From Mesorhizobium sp. Root552 (GTDB lineage: Bacteria > Pseudomonadota > Alphaproteobacteria > Rhizobiales > Rhizobiaceae): DNA of 64,000 nt. The stretch spans positions 337,469 to 401,468 of the forward strand of contig NZ_LMFV01000012.1 of assembly GCF_001427285.1 (NCBI RefSeq), read 5' to 3'. Shown piece by piece: positions 1 through 10,035 of this stretch (its first letter is position 1; each line of letters opens with the position of its first letter). A program made the position numbers and the translations under genes. Below the pieces are notes generated by a model. That model had not been told where the DNA came from and did not search any database. It saw only the letters and a list, made by a program, of their open reading frames with translations.

Positions 1-821
1 GCGGGGAGGTCAGGACGGGTGCCGATGCCGAGCACATCGTGGTTCGCGGCGGCAGGGCGGTCGCTGTCAGGCTGGCTGGAGGACAGGAAATCGAGGCTGC
101 GAAATCGGTTATCGCCTCAGTTGCGCCGGGCCAGCTCTACGGCCGTCTTCTCGGCAGCGACGCGCCGGCTCCGGCGCGCGAGGCAACGCGCGTCTACCGT
201 CATGGCCGTGGCGATTTCCAACTCCACTATGCCCTCGATCATGCGCCGCGCTGGCGCGCGAGCGGGTTGGAACAGGTCGCGCTCATTCATCTGACCGACG
301 GTATCGATGCCGTTTCCAAGTCGCATAACGAGGCAACGCGCGGCATGCTGCCCGAAACGCCGACGATGTGCGTCGGCCAGCCGGCGGCGCTTGATCCGTC
401 GCGCTGTCCTGAAGGGAAAGCGATCCTGTGGATACAGGTGCCGGACGCACCGCGCGCCATCAAGGGCGATGCGGCCGGTATGATCCCAACGCAAGGCACG
501 TGGGATGAAGTGACACGCGAGGCTTTCGCGGACCGTATCGAGGCCATCCTCGCCAATCATATCGAAGGGTTCCGCGAAACCGTGCTGGCGCGGCGGGCAT
601 ATTCGCCGGCAGATCTCGAAGCTATGAACGTCAATCTCGCCGGCGGCGACCCTTACGGCGGCGCTTGCACCATCGACCAGTTCTTCGTATGGCGTCCGTT
701 CCCCGGTTCCGTCAATTATCGCACCGCGGTGCAATCTCTCTATCACATCGGGGCCTCCACCCATCCGGGTCCGGGCCTTGGTGGCGGGTCGGGCTTCCTC
801 GTTTCCAAGGAGCTGCGATGA
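1..821 (+). CDS. Phytoene-dehydrogenase-like NAD(P)/FAD oxidoreductase (5' end missing)
   Basis: The reading frame is open at the left edge, so only the last 272 residues (codons from base 3) are seen; the N-terminal FAD-binding GxGxxG region lies outside. The C-terminal stretch HIGASTHPGPGLGGGSGFLV is the closing FAD-contact motif of the phytoene desaturase/COG1233 family, whose members oxidise or isomerise C-C bonds. The substrate cannot be told from the sequence. Its stop codon overlaps the ATG of the MarR gene (ATGA), so the two are translationally coupled and probably co-transcribed with the IorA/IorB pair. This suggests a role in the same aromatic or 2-oxoacid pathway, but that is context only. 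Confidence 0.8.
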   Translation, partial: GEVRTGADAEHIVVRGGRAVAVRLAGGQEIEAAKSVIASVAPGQLYGRLLGSDAPAPAREATRVYRHGRGDFQLHYALDHAPRWRASGLEQVALIHLTDGIDAVSKSHNEATRGMLPETPTMCVGQPAALDPSRCPEGKAILWIQVPDAPRAIKGDAAGMIPTQGTWDEVTREAFADRIEAILANHIEGFRETVLARRAYSPADLEAMNVNLAGGDPYGGACTIDQFFVWRPFPGSVNYRTAVQSLYHIGASTHPGPGLGGGSGFLVSKELR

Positions 822-1303
822 ACGACCATACGATCATAGGAGATCAGGCAGAAGGCCCTCGCCTCGGCGAGATCGGATTGCAGCAGTTCGCGCCCTATCT
901 GATGAACCGCATCATGGGGCGCTACAATGCCTCACTGCGGGAGGATCTCGCCAAGCTTGGCCTCACCACGCCGAAGATGCGGGCGCTGGCAGTGCTTTCG
1001 GTCATCGAAGGGCCGACGATCTCGCAGCTTGCGGTCTATGCCGTGGCCGAGCAGTCGACGCTGAGCCGGGCGCTTGATTCGCTCGAGGCCGACGGGCTGG
1101 TGCGACGCATTGCCGACCCAAGCGACAATCGCGCCACCCGCGTTTCCATCACCGAGGCCGGACGCGCTGCTTTCGAGCAAATGTGGCCGACGATGCGCGA
1201 CAGCTACGCGCGCATGTTCAAAGGTATCGACGTCGCGGAGCGGACCGCCTTCGTGGCGACGCTTCAGAAGATGCTCCGCAACATCCGCAAGCACGATTTC
1301 TGA
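818..1303 (+). CDS. MarR-family transcriptional regulator
   Basis: 161 residues starting at the ATG that overlaps the previous stop; an upstream in-frame start would run deep into the preceding gene. The centre carries the MarR winged helix: a recognition-helix region (AEQSTLSRALDSLEADGLV, about residues 72-90) and a wing (DPSDNRATRVSITEAG). MarR proteins bind palindromic operators as dimers and are usually released by aromatic ligands. It sits between the FAD oxidoreductase and the IorA/IorB genes, so it probably controls this unit. A second MarR gene lies about 4 kb downstream, so each half of the aromatic block appears to have its own regulator. Confidence 0.88.
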   Translation: MNDHTIIGDQAEGPRLGEIGLQQFAPYLMNRIMGRYNASLREDLAKLGLTTPKMRALAVLSVIEGPTISQLAVYAVAEQSTLSRALDSLEADGLVRRIADPSDNRATRVSITEAGRAAFEQMWPTMRDSYARMFKGIDVAERTAFVATLQKMLRNIRKHDF

Positions 1304-1334
1304 AGCGCAGGCATGTATCTGAGGAGATGACCCA

Positions 1335-3488
1335 ATGGCCGAGAGATCATTCGCCAAAGAGGTGAAGAAGCTCAAGCTCGGCGCTGGCGAAGAATTCACC
1401 GGCGAAGGCATCCTCGCCATTACCAAGGCCCTGTTGCAGTGCGGCGTCGGCTATGTCGGCGGCTATCAGGGCGCACCGATCAGCCATCTCATGGACGTCC
1501 TGGCCGACGCGCAGGAAATCCTCGGCGAACTCGGCGTGCATTTCGAGGCGAGCGCGTCCGAAGCAACCGCCACCGCCATGCTGGCGGCTTCCGTGCACTA
1601 TCCGATCCGGGGTGCCGCGACGTTCAAGTCCACCGTCGGCACCAATGTCGCGTCCGACGCGCTGGCCAATCTTGCATCCGGTGGCGTCACCGGCGGCGCG
1701 CTCATCATCGTCGGCGAGGATTATGGCGAAGGCTCCTCCATCATGCAGGAGCGCAGCCACGCCTTCGCCATGAAGAGCCAGGTCTGGCTGCTCGACCCGC
1801 GGCCGAACCTGCCCTCCATCGTTGCCGCCGTCGAGCATGGCTTCGAACTGTCGGAGGCGTCGAACACGCCGGTCATGCTGCAAGTGCGCATCCGCTGCTG
1901 CCACGTGCATGGCTCGTTCGTTGCTAAGGACAACCAGCGCCCGGCCATGACAGTGGCGGACGCGTTGGAGAATCCGCGCCGCGACACGCAACGCATCGTT
2001 CTGCCGCCGGCCTCCTTCCTGCACGAGAAGGAGAAGATCTCCAAGCGGCTGCCGGCTGCTATCGACTACATCAAGCGCCACAAGCTCAACGAGACGTTCG
2101 GCGGCTCCGGCAAGGTCGGCATCGTCATGCAGGGCGGCATGTATAACGGTGTCATCCGCGCGCTGCAGCGGCTTGGCCTCGCGGACGCGTATGGCGACAC
2201 TGAAGTGCCGCTGCATGTGCTCAACGTCACCTATCCGCTGGTCGAGGACGATCTGGTCGGATTCTGCGCCGACAAGGATGCGGTGCTTGTCATTGAAGAA
2301 GGCCAGCCCGACTATCTCGAGCAGGCGCTGGGCGCCATGCTCTACAAGGCGGCTGCCACCGTCAGGCTTGAAGGCAAGGGCGTGTTGCCGATGGCCGGCG
2401 AATATACCGGCCAGGTCATGCTGGACGGCATCGGCGCGTTCCTGCGCCAGCATGCCAGCGACATGCTGGCACCGGAGGTCCGCGCGCCCAACGTGCCCGC
2501 GCCGCCGCTCTACGACGACCTCGCCAAGACCGTTCCGGCGCGTCCGCCCGGCTTCTGCATCGGCTGCCCCGAGCGGCCGATCTTCGCCGCCACCAAGCTG
2601 GTCGAGCAGGAACTGGGCAATCACCACATCGCCTCGGATATCGGCTGCCACCTGTTCTCGATCATGCCGCCCTTCGAACTGGGGGCCACGACGATGGGGT
2701 ACGGCCTTGGCCCGGCCTCGGCATCCGCCTTCAATTCGCCGGACGCCAAGCGCCGTTCGATCTCCTTCGTCGGCGACGGCGGCTTCTGGCACAACGGCCT
2801 GACCTCGTCGATCGGCAACGCCGTCTTCAACAAGAACGACGGCGTCATTGTGGTGGTGGACAACTACTACTCCGCCGCCACCGGCGGCCAGGATATCCTG
2901 TCGTCGCGCGCAACCAACCGCACCAAATCGACCAGGCATCCAATCACCGAAGCGATCAAGGGCATGGGCGTCAACTGGGTGCGCCACATCGAGCGCACCT
3001 ATGACGTCGGCGCGATGCGTGCTGCGCTGAAGGAGGCGCTGACCACCGACGAGAAGGGGCCGAAGGTGATCGTCGCCTCTTCCGAGTGCATGCTGAACCG
3101 CCAGCGCCGTGAAGCGCCCTTGAAGGCCAAGGCGGCGGCCGAAGGCAAGCGCATGGTCAGGACCAAGTTCGGCGTCGACGAGGACGTATGCACCGGCGAT
3201 CACGCCTGCATGCGGCTTTCCGGCTGCCCGTCGCTGACGGTCAAGCATCTCGATGATCCGCTGCGAGACGACCCTGTGGCCGCCATCGATGAAAGCTGCG
3301 TCGGCTGCGGCAATTGTGGCGAGGTCGCTGATGCCGCGGTGCTTTGCCCCTCTTTTTATCAGGCCGACGTGGTGTCGAACCCGACTGGCTGGGATCGCTT
3401 CCGCTTCAACCTGCGGCAAGGCGTGATTTCGGCCTTGCAGCACTGGCGCGAACGTCGCCGCCCTGTCTTCGGGGAGCAGGCGGCATGA
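1335..3488 (+). CDS. Indolepyruvate ferredoxin oxidoreductase alpha-type subunit (IorA-like)
   Basis: 717 residues. The family oxidatively decarboxylates aryl-pyruvates to aryl-acetyl-CoA, passing electrons to ferredoxin, in the cytoplasm. The N-terminus (about 20-200) matches the pyrimidine-binding domain of 2-oxoacid oxidoreductases. A CxGCP motif (GFCIGCPERP) lies near residue 410. The TPP/Mg site is GDGGFWHNG near residue 480, followed by the VVDN motif. The C-terminal 90 residues carry cysteines in ferredoxin spacing (CVGCGNCGEVADAAVLCP), suggesting Fe-S clusters. A good start codon follows GAGGAGATGACCCA. The gene overlaps its IorB partner by ATGA. The native 2-oxoacid (indolepyruvate, phenylpyruvate or other) is not determined by sequence. 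Confidence 0.88.
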   Translation: MAERSFAKEVKKLKLGAGEEFTGEGILAITKALLQCGVGYVGGYQGAPISHLMDVLADAQEILGELGVHFEASASEATATAMLAASVHYPIRGAATFKSTVGTNVASDALANLASGGVTGGALIIVGEDYGEGSSIMQERSHAFAMKSQVWLLDPRPNLPSIVAAVEHGFELSEASNTPVMLQVRIRCCHVHGSFVAKDNQRPAMTVADALENPRRDTQRIVLPPASFLHEKEKISKRLPAAIDYIKRHKLNETFGGSGKVGIVMQGGMYNGVIRALQRLGLADAYGDTEVPLHVLNVTYPLVEDDLVGFCADKDAVLVIEEGQPDYLEQALGAMLYKAAATVRLEGKGVLPMAGEYTGQVMLDGIGAFLRQHASDMLAPEVRAPNVPAPPLYDDLAKTVPARPPGFCIGCPERPIFAATKLVEQELGNHHIASDIGCHLFSIMPPFELGATTMGYGLGPASASAFNSPDAKRRSISFVGDGGFWHNGLTSSIGNAVFNKNDGVIVVVDNYYSAATGGQDILSSRATNRTKSTRHPITEAIKGMGVNWVRHIERTYDVGAMRAALKEALTTDEKGPKVIVASSECMLNRQRREAPLKAKAAAEGKRMVRTKFGVDEDVCTGDHACMRLSGCPSLTVKHLDDPLRDDPVAAIDESCVGCGNCGEVADAAVLCPSFYQADVVSNPTGWDRFRFNLRQGVISALQHWRERRRPVFGEQAA

Positions 3489-5059
3489 AACTCGGACTAC
3501 CGGAAGGGCCAGATTCCATCGGCGGCATCATCAAGATCTGCATTCTGGCGGTCGGCGGGCAGGGCGGCGGCGTGCTGTCCGGATGGGTGACGGACGTGGC
3601 GCAGCGCTCCGGGTGGCACGTGCAGTCAACCTCGGTCGCTGGCGTGGCGCAGCGTACCGGCGCCACCATCTACTACGTCGAGATGATGCCGCGCGACCCG
3701 GCCCGGCCCAACGATTTCCCGGTCCTGTCGCTCAGCCCTTCTCCCGGCGACGTGGATATACTTATCGCCGCCGAGCTAGCCGAGGCAGGCCGCGCGGTGC
3801 TGCGCGGATTCGTGACACCGGAGCGCACGGCGCTTATCGTTTCCAATCATCGTATGCTCGCGGTATCGGAAAAGATCGTGCCGGGTGACGGGCGCGCCGA
3901 TTCCGAAACCGTGATCCGCCGCGCCGGCGAGGCAGCGCGCCGCATCGTCCATTTCGACATGGAGACGTTGGCCCGGCAGGCCGGCAGCGTCATCTCCGCC
4001 AGCCTTTTCGGTGCGCTAGCCGGTTCGGGCGAACTGCCGTTCCCGCGCGAGGCGTTCGAGGCCACCGTCAGTTCCGGCGGCAAGGGCGCGCGCGCCAGCC
4101 TTGCCGCCTTCGCGCTGGCCTACGACCGCGCCGCTGGCGTTCCCGCCGCGGCAACTACGGATGTCGTCGAGGAGGCCAAGGGAGAGCACGGCACCGTCAT
4201 TCCGCCGCGATTTGCGCAAGCGTGGCAAGCGCTGCTGCGTCGCACAGCCGCGTTGCCGCAGCCGGTGCGCGACATGGCCGATCCCGGCCTGCGCAAGGTG
4301 GTCGATTTCCTCGATCTTGCCTATGGCGAGGAATATCTGTCGCAAGTCGAGCGCATAGCCGCCACCGATACCGAAGCGGAGGGCTTCGCCTTTTCACGCG
4401 AGGCGGCGAAATACATCGCCAATGCCATGGTCTATGACGACATCATACGCGTCGCCGACCTGAAGACCCGTTCGGCGCGCGGTGATCGCGTCCGCCGCGA
4501 GGTGCATCTCGGCGACAGCCAGACACTCGCCACTACGGAGTATTTCCATCCGCGCATGGAGGAGCTTTGCGGCGTGCTGCCAGCCGGTCTTGGTGCGGCC
4601 ATCGAGGCTCGGCCGAAGCTGATGAAGACGCTGAACCGTTTCGTTGATCGGGGCCGGCGCATCCGCACCGACACCATCCACGGTTTCGGCATGTTGTGGG
4701 TCATCGGTGGCCTGCGCCGTTTCCGCCGCCGCCTTTTGCGCCACAAGGTCGAGGCCGCCCATATGCGCGAATGGCTGGCGCTGGCCGAGACCGAGCGGGC
4801 GGGCAATTACGCGCTGGGCGTCGAAGTGCTGAAGTGCCGCCGGCTGATCAAGGGTTATTCGGACACGCATGTTCGCGGCCACTCCAAATTCGACCGGGTG
4901 CTCGCCTGTCTTTCATTACTGAAGGGCCGCACTGATGCCGCCGACTGGCTGCGCCGCCTGCGCGAAGCGGCTTTGGCGGATGCCGATGGCGTCATGCTGG
5001 ATGGTGCGATCAAGACCGTGCGCTCCTTTGCAGAAGCTCCGGCTGCCAATGTCAGCTAA
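3485..5059 (+). CDS. Indolepyruvate oxidoreductase beta-type subunit (IorB-like) with DUF6537-type C-terminus
   Basis: 524 residues from the ATG overlapping the IorA stop; longer in-frame starts lie inside iorA and are unlikely. Residues 15-200 match the gamma-type domain of pyruvate/indolepyruvate oxidoreductases, with the glycine-rich AVGGQGGGVLSGW at about 20-33 and GVAQRTGATIYYVEM. The remaining 300 residues resemble the extra domain (DUF6537) usually found at the C-terminus of very long fused Ior proteins. Here the enzyme is split: IorA carries TPP and Fe-S sites, IorB carries this tail. IorB of archaea is only about 200 residues, so the extension is the notable feature. Translationally coupled to the gene before it. 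Confidence 0.85.
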   Translation: MKLGLPEGPDSIGGIIKICILAVGGQGGGVLSGWVTDVAQRSGWHVQSTSVAGVAQRTGATIYYVEMMPRDPARPNDFPVLSLSPSPGDVDILIAAELAEAGRAVLRGFVTPERTALIVSNHRMLAVSEKIVPGDGRADSETVIRRAGEAARRIVHFDMETLARQAGSVISASLFGALAGSGELPFPREAFEATVSSGGKGARASLAAFALAYDRAAGVPAAATTDVVEEAKGEHGTVIPPRFAQAWQALLRRTAALPQPVRDMADPGLRKVVDFLDLAYGEEYLSQVERIAATDTEAEGFAFSREAAKYIANAMVYDDIIRVADLKTRSARGDRVRREVHLGDSQTLATTEYFHPRMEELCGVLPAGLGAAIEARPKLMKTLNRFVDRGRRIRTDTIHGFGMLWVIGGLRRFRRRLLRHKVEAAHMREWLALAETERAGNYALGVEVLKCRRLIKGYSDTHVRGHSKFDRVLACLSLLKGRTDAADWLRRLREAALADADGVMLDGAIKTVRSFAEAPAANVS

Positions 5060-5341
5060 AAAATCAGAAGGCCAGTTTCCCATGTGCTGCCGAGCGGCTC
5101 TTGCCCTGTCCAAGGCATGCTTTTTATGCTTAAAATATATTCGCGCCGAATACGGCGTTTTGGTCCGGGTGTGGAATGGCGTACCAGACCGGGTCGTGCC
5201 ACCGGTCGGGCATCTGCGGCATCACGTCATGGTGACGATTGTGCCCGGTAAACTATCCGCTTTCGACAAGGTTTGTCGTGGCGCTACCGAATACGCAGGC
5301 AACATCCAGCGGTTTCGACTGTGTGAAGGTTGAGGGATTTC
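5060..5341 (+). promoter_or_regulatory. Intergenic region before the second MarR gene, with inverted repeat
   Basis: No convincing gene is seen. An A/T-rich segment at 5125-5140 is followed by TATTCG-CGC-CGAATA at 5138-5152, a perfect 6-bp inverted repeat with a 3-base centre. Its location makes it a candidate promoter/operator region for the MarR gene downstream. This is inferred from position and symmetry only; no family consensus was matched. Confidence 0.35.
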
Positions 5342-5869
5342 ATGAATTCGGAAAGCAGCACAAGCGGCGTTTCGCTCGATTGGGTTGATGGTGAAACCAA
5401 GGTCGAGGAAGCGCCGCACGACCATGGCGACGAAACCCGGCTGTGGCTTCGCCTGCTGACCTGCACGACGCTGGTCGAAACCGAAGTTCGACGGCGACTG
5501 CGCGAGGAGTTCGACTTCACCTTGCCGCGCTTCGACCTGCTCGCCCAGCTTGAGCGGGCAGAAGACGGCATGGTGCTTGGCGAGGTCTCCAAGCGCATGA
5601 TGGTGTCGCCCGGCAACCTGACCGCCCTTGTAGAGCGGCTGGTGGAGAGCGGCTATGTCAGCCGCACCGTGTCGCCGAAGGATCGGCGTGTGCAGATCAT
5701 CGCGTTGACCGAGGCTGGCCGCGCCGCGTTCCGGAACATGGCCGACCGCCATGGCGAGTGGATCGGCGACATGTTCAAGCAACTGTCCGCCCGTGACGGT
5801 GCCGCGCTGATGAAGGAACTCGGCAAGCTGAAGAACTCGATCCGGGCTACGCTTTCCAATCCGCAATAG
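5342..5869 (+). CDS. MarR-family transcriptional regulator
   Basis: 175 residues. The ATG at 5342 has GAGGGA four bases upstream; a TTG twelve bases earlier is possible but overlaps this ribosome site. Residues 70-140 form a MarR winged helix: [20 protein letters not shown] (helix-turn-helix) then [17 protein letters not shown] (wing). It stands directly upstream of the anthraniloyl-CoA monooxygenase-type gene, with a 20-bp palindrome in the gap, so it is the best candidate for local control of that operon by an aromatic or acyl-CoA ligand. Ligand unknown. Confidence 0.88.
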   Translation: MNSESSTSGVSLDWVDGETKVEEAPHDHGDETRLWLRLLTCTTLVETEVRRRLREEFDFTLPRFDLLAQLERAEDGMVLGEVSKRMMVSPGNLTALVERLVESGYVSRTVSPKDRRVQIIALTEAGRAAFRNMADRHGEWIGDMFKQLSARDGAALMKELGKLKNSIRATLSNPQ

Positions 5870-5980
5870 CAGCCTTCGCCGGAGCCTTGGTCCGGCTGGT
5901 TGCGTTGCCGGGTTCATCCGCTTTCCACCGCTGCTGCACTCTCGTCCAGGGCTTTGGGGTGGCGACAATCGTTTCCGAAA

Positions 5981-6000
5981 AAACTTTAAGCTTGAAGTTT
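5981..6000. promoter_or_regulatory. 20-bp near-perfect palindrome, candidate MarR operator
   Basis: AAACTTTAAGCTTGAAGTTT reads the same on both strands except at one base pair position in each arm (18 of 20 bases symmetrical). It lies between the MarR gene and the start of the catabolic operon, about 85 bases before its ATG. Size and symmetry suit a dimeric MarR protein. Binding is inferred. Confidence 0.5.
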
Positions 6001-6084
6001 TTTTCGATTGAGGCCATTCTGATTTCAAGGGAACAGGCGTGTTCGGCCAGATGCCTTGAATGCTCCATCCCCAGGAGGTCTATC

Positions 6085-8409
6085 ATGCGCATTGTCTGCA
6101 TCGGGGGCGGTCCGGCCGGTCTCTACTTTGCCCTGCTGATGAAGAAGCAGAATCCCGCCCATCACGTCACCGTCGTCGAGCGTAACCGGGCATTCGACAC
6201 CTTCGGCTGGGGCGTGGTGTTCTCGGACCAGACCATGCAGTCGATGCGGCAATGGGACCCCGCGACCGCCGCTACGATCGAGGATGCGTTCAATCACTGG
6301 GACGATATCGAGCTGGTTTTCAAGGGCCGCAAGATTCGCACCACCGGCCATGGCTTCGTCGGCATCGGCCGCAAGAAGATGCTCAACATCCTGCAGGAGC
6401 GCTGCATCGAGCTTGGCGTCGAGATGGTGTTCGAGCATGAGGCAACCGGCGACGAGGAATTCGCCGATGCCGATCTGGTCATTGCCGCCGACGGCGTGAA
6501 TTCACGCATTCGCGCCAAATATATCGACATCTTCAAGCCCGACATGGTGATGCGGCCGAACCGCTATGTGTGGCTCGGCACCGACAAGCGCTTCGATGCC
6601 TTCACCTTCGATTTCCGCAAGACCGAGCACGGCTGGTTCCAGGCGCATATCTACCGCTTCGACGCCGACACCTCGACCTTTATCGTCGAGACGACTGAGG
6701 ACGTTTTCAACGCACACGGCCTTGGCGAGATGAGCCAAGACGAGTCGATCGCGTTCTGCGAGAAGCTGTTTGCCGAAACGCTCGACGGCCACAAGCTCAT
6801 GAGCAACGCGCGCCACCTGCGCGGCTCGGCATGGCTGAATTTCGGGCGTCTCATCTGCGAGCGGTGGAGCCACTTCAACGGCAACAGCCATGTCGTGCTG
6901 ATGGGCGATAGCGCCCACACCGCGCATTTCGCCATCGGCTCCGGCACCAAGCTCGCGATCGATGACGCCATCGAGCTGACCCGGCAATTCGATATTCTTG
7001 GCCATGACGCCGGCAAGATCCCGGCTGTGCTTGCCGCCTACGAGGAGGTGCGCCGCGTCGATGTCGCGCGCATCCAGAACGCCGCGCGCAACGCAATGGA
7101 ATGGTTCGAGGTGGTTGGCAAGCGCTATGCCGACACGCTGGAGCCGGAACAGTTCATGTATTCGATGCTGACCCGTTCGCAGCGCATCAGCCACGAGAAC
7201 TTGCGCCTGCGCGACAAGACATGGCTGGAGAATTACGAGCGCTGGTTTGCCGAGCGGGCGGGCATCGATCCAGCGCCGAACGGCGCGGTGCCGCCGCCGA
7301 TGTTCACGCCCTACACGATACGGAACCTGACGCTGCACAACCGCATCGTGGTCTCGCCGATGGCGATGTATTCGGCCAAGGACGGACTGCCGGACGATTT
7401 CCACCTCGTCCATATCGGCGCGCGCGCCATGGGCGGTGCGGCGTTGATCTTTCCGGAGATGACCTGCGTGTCGCCGGATGCACGCATCACTCCCGGATGC
7501 CTCGGCCTGTGGAACGACGAGCAGGCGGATGGCTTCAAGCGCATGGTCGATTTCGTCCATCGCGAGACGCCCGCCAAGATCGGCATCCAGCTCGGCCATG
7601 CCGGTCGCAAGGGCGCGACCAAGGTGGCGTGGGAAGGCACCGACCAGCCGGTAGAACGCGACGGCTGGCCGTTGATTTCAGCATCCGCCATTCCCTATCT
7701 CGACCACTCGGACATGCCTAGGGAAATGACCCGCGAGGATATGGACCGCGTCATCGCAGATTTCGTTTCGGCAACGCAACGATCCATGGAAATTGGCTTC
7801 GATATCCTAGAACTGCATGCCGCGCACGGTTATCTCTTGTCCTCGTTCCTGTCGCCGCTGACCAATTTGCGAACGGACGACTATGGCGGCAGCCATGAGA
7901 ACCGGGCGCGTTTCCCGCTGGAAGTCTTCCGCGCCATCCGCGCTGCATGGCCGGCGGAAAAGCCGATTTCGGTGCGCATCTCCACGACCGACTGGCATGA
8001 GGGCGGCAACACGCCCGACGATGCCGCAATCTTTGCGCAGATGTTCAAGGATGCCGGGGCCGACCTGATCGACTGTTCGTCGGGCCAGGTCGTCAACGAC
8101 GACCATCCGGTCTATGGCCGACTGTGGCAGACGCCCATGTCGGACAAGATCCGCAACGAGATCGACGTGGCGACCATCGCGGTCGGCGCCATCTCGGAAG
8201 CCGATCATGCCAACTCGATCATCGCCGCAGGGCGCGCCGATCTGTGCGCCGTGGCGCGGCCGCAACTGGCTGACCCGTCCTTCGTGCTGCACGAGGCGGC
8301 GAAGATCGGCTATGGCGGGCTCGCCTGGCCGAAACAGTACCGCACGTCGCGTGCGCAGTATGAGAACAATCTGGCCCGCGCGGCCGCCGAAGCAGCGGGC
8401 AAGCGATGA
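6085..8409 (+). CDS. Fused flavin monooxygenase/OYE-type reductase, anthraniloyl-CoA monooxygenase type
   Basis: 774 residues from an ATG preceded by AGGAGG. Residues 1-380 are a class A FAD monooxygenase (N-terminal [17 protein letters not shown]-contact [19 protein letters not shown]). Residues 400-770 are an Old Yellow Enzyme domain ([49 protein letters not shown]). This fusion is the architecture of 2-aminobenzoyl-CoA monooxygenase/reductase of Azoarcus (Aromatoleum) evansii. That enzyme hydroxylates and then reduces anthraniloyl-CoA to a non-aromatic 2-amino-5-oxocyclohexene carboxyl-CoA. Automated pipelines often name it salicylyl-CoA 5-hydroxylase after the monooxygenase half; the OYE half and the following beta-oxidation genes favour dearomatisation. 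Substrate is inferred. Overlaps the SDR gene by ATGA. Confidence 0.87.
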   Translation: MRIVCIGGGPAGLYFALLMKKQNPAHHVTVVERNRAFDTFGWGVVFSDQTMQSMRQWDPATAATIEDAFNHWDDIELVFKGRKIRTTGHGFVGIGRKKMLNILQERCIELGVEMVFEHEATGDEEFADADLVIAADGVNSRIRAKYIDIFKPDMVMRPNRYVWLGTDKRFDAFTFDFRKTEHGWFQAHIYRFDADTSTFIVETTEDVFNAHGLGEMSQDESIAFCEKLFAETLDGHKLMSNARHLRGSAWLNFGRLICERWSHFNGNSHVVLMGDSAHTAHFAIGSGTKLAIDDAIELTRQFDILGHDAGKIPAVLAAYEEVRRVDVARIQNAARNAMEWFEVVGKRYADTLEPEQFMYSMLTRSQRISHENLRLRDKTWLENYERWFAERAGIDPAPNGAVPPPMFTPYTIRNLTLHNRIVVSPMAMYSAKDGLPDDFHLVHIGARAMGGAALIFPEMTCVSPDARITPGCLGLWNDEQADGFKRMVDFVHRETPAKIGIQLGHAGRKGATKVAWEGTDQPVERDGWPLISASAIPYLDHSDMPREMTREDMDRVIADFVSATQRSMEIGFDILELHAAHGYLLSSFLSPLTNLRTDDYGGSHENRARFPLEVFRAIRAAWPAEKPISVRISTTDWHEGGNTPDDAAIFAQMFKDAGADLIDCSSGQVVNDDHPVYGRLWQTPMSDKIRNEIDVATIAVGAISEADHANSIIAAGRADLCAVARPQLADPSFVLHEAAKIGYGGLAWPKQYRTSRAQYENNLARAAAEAAGKR

Positions 8410-9185
8410 GCGCGCCCCGGCACGCTTTCGTCACCGGAGCCGGCACCGGCATTGGCCGCGCCATAGCCGTGGCGCTGGCTGCGAAAGGCCTTGCCGTTTC
8501 GCTGGTGGGACGACGTGCCGCGCCGTTGCAAGAGGTGGCGGCAGAGATCAAGGCTGCCGGCGGGCATGGCTTCGTCGTGGACGGGTTGGACGTCACCGAT
8601 GCCGCCGCCATCGAGCAAGGCATCGCCCGCGCCATCCAAAAATTCGGCGACGTGTCGGTTCTGGTCAATTCTGCCGGCGAAGCGCCTTCCGCTCCGTTCG
8701 AAAAGACCAGTCTCGAGGTCTGGAACCACGTTCTCGCACTCAACCTGACCGGCACCTTCCAGGTTACGCAGGCCTTGCTGCCGTCGATCCGCCGCGCCGG
8801 CAAGGGCCGCATCGTCAACATAGCCAGCACGGCGGGGCTGACCGGCTATCCTTACGTGTCCGCCTATTGCGCGGCCAAGCATGGCGTCGTCGGGCTGACG
8901 CGGGCGCTGGCGCTCGAACTGGCGCGGTCCGACATCACCGTCAATGCGGTGTGTCCCGGTTTCACCGATACGCCCTTGCTGGACAGCGCCGTGGCGACGA
9001 TCACCGGCAAGACCGGGCGCACGGCGGACGAAGCTCGCGCAAGTCTGGCCAAGGCCAATCCGCAAGGCCGCCTAGTGACGCCGGATGAGGTGACCGACAC
9101 GGTGTTGTGGCTGGTGGGCGAGGGCGCAAGCGCCATCACCGGGCAGGCCATCGCCGTTGCCGGTGGTGAAGTGATGGGAGGCTGA
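8406..9185 (+). CDS. SDR-family oxidoreductase
   Basis: 259 residues, classical short-chain dehydrogenase. The cofactor motif [15 protein letters not shown] is at about residues 10-24, NSAG near 91, the catalytic serine in NIASTAGL near 140 and YCAAK near 155. The C-terminal [17 protein letters not shown] is usual for the family. An arginine pair after the second strand (VGRRAAP) hints at NADPH, without proof. It overlaps the monooxygenase/reductase stop by ATGA. A likely role is reduction or oxidation of the ring oxo/hydroxyl group made by that enzyme, or of a 3-hydroxyacyl intermediate. Confidence 0.86.
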   Translation: MSAPRHAFVTGAGTGIGRAIAVALAAKGLAVSLVGRRAAPLQEVAAEIKAAGGHGFVVDGLDVTDAAAIEQGIARAIQKFGDVSVLVNSAGEAPSAPFEKTSLEVWNHVLALNLTGTFQVTQALLPSIRRAGKGRIVNIASTAGLTGYPYVSAYCAAKHGVVGLTRALALELARSDITVNAVCPGFTDTPLLDSAVATITGKTGRTADEARASLAKANPQGRLVTPDEVTDTVLWLVGEGASAITGQAIAVAGGEVMGG

Positions 9186-9189
9186 GAAG

Positions 9190-10032
9190 ATGACCAATGC
9201 AATGCAGGCCAAGCGCCGTCCGTTCAAGGGCCACAAGGCCAGCCATTTCCTGTTCGAGACGGATGAGGATGGCCGCGTTGCCACCATCACGCTCAACCGG
9301 CCCGAGAAGAAGAACCCGCTGACCTTCGATTCCTACGAGGAGCTGACCGACCTGTTCCGTTCGCTGCAGCGGGCTAGCGACGTGCGCGCCGTGGTGCTGA
9401 CCGGCGCGGACAACAATTTCTCCTCCGGCGGCGACGTGTTCGAAATCATCGAGCCGCTGACCACCATGAAGATGCCGGACCTCATCGCCTTCACGCGCAT
9501 GACCGGCGATCTGGTCCGCCAGATCAGGGCCTGTCCGCAGCCGATCATCGCAGCCGTCGACGGCATCTGCGCCGGGGCCGGCGCGATCCTCGCCATGGCC
9601 TCGGACTACCGCATCGCCACGCCCGAAGTGAAGACCGCCTTCCTGTTCACGCGCGTCGGGCTCGCAGGCGCCGACATGGGTGCTTGCGGCATCCTTCCGC
9701 GCATCATCGGCCAGGGCCGCGCCGCCGAGCTTCTGTTCACCGGGAGGGTGATGACGGCGGCTGAAGGCCATGCCTGGGGTTTCTACAATTCCCTTGCCGA
9801 GCGCGGCGCGCTGCTTGGCGACGCACAGAAGTTCGCTCGCAACCTCGCCGACGGGCCGTGGTTCGCCCATTCGATGACCAAGAAGATGCTCGACCAGGAA
9901 TGGGGCATGGGCATCGAGGAGCTGATCGAATCGGAGGCGCAGGCGCAGGCGATCTGCATGGCCACCGGCGATTTCCGCCGTGCCTTCGAGGCCTTCGCCG
10001 CCAAGGCCAAGCCGGCCTTCAAGGGAGACTGA
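9190..10032 (+). CDS. Enoyl-CoA hydratase/isomerase family protein
   Basis: 280 residues with crotonase features: [19 protein letters not shown] near residues 37-55, the oxyanion-hole segment [12 protein letters not shown], and [20 protein letters not shown] near residue 125. Crotonases hydrate enoyl-CoAs, but relatives such as BadI hydrolytically open 2-ketocyclohexanecarboxyl-CoA rings. In this operon it could do either. It starts four bases after the SDR stop, so it is in the same transcript. Which of the two crotonase domains in the operon opens the ring cannot be decided from sequence. Confidence 0.87.
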   Translation: MTNAMQAKRRPFKGHKASHFLFETDEDGRVATITLNRPEKKNPLTFDSYEELTDLFRSLQRASDVRAVVLTGADNNFSSGGDVFEIIEPLTTMKMPDLIAFTRMTGDLVRQIRACPQPIIAAVDGICAGAGAILAMASDYRIATPEVKTAFLFTRVGLAGADMGACGILPRIIGQGRAAELLFTGRVMTAAEGHAWGFYNSLAERGALLGDAQKFARNLADGPWFAHSMTKKMLDQEWGMGIEELIESEAQAQAICMATGDFRRAFEAFAAKAKPAFKGD

Positions 10033-10035
10033 GCC

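Noticed and set aside
1347..3443. Long open frame antisense to the IorA-like gene
   Set aside because: High-GC codon use leaves the opposite strand open; its translation is Arg/Asp/His/Gln-rich with no family motif, while the plus-strand frame has clear TPP and Fe-S motifs.
6085..8409. Naming as salicylyl-CoA 5-hydroxylase
   Set aside because: Only the N-terminal half matches that activity; the fused OYE domain and following beta-oxidation genes fit an anthraniloyl-CoA monooxygenase/reductase better.
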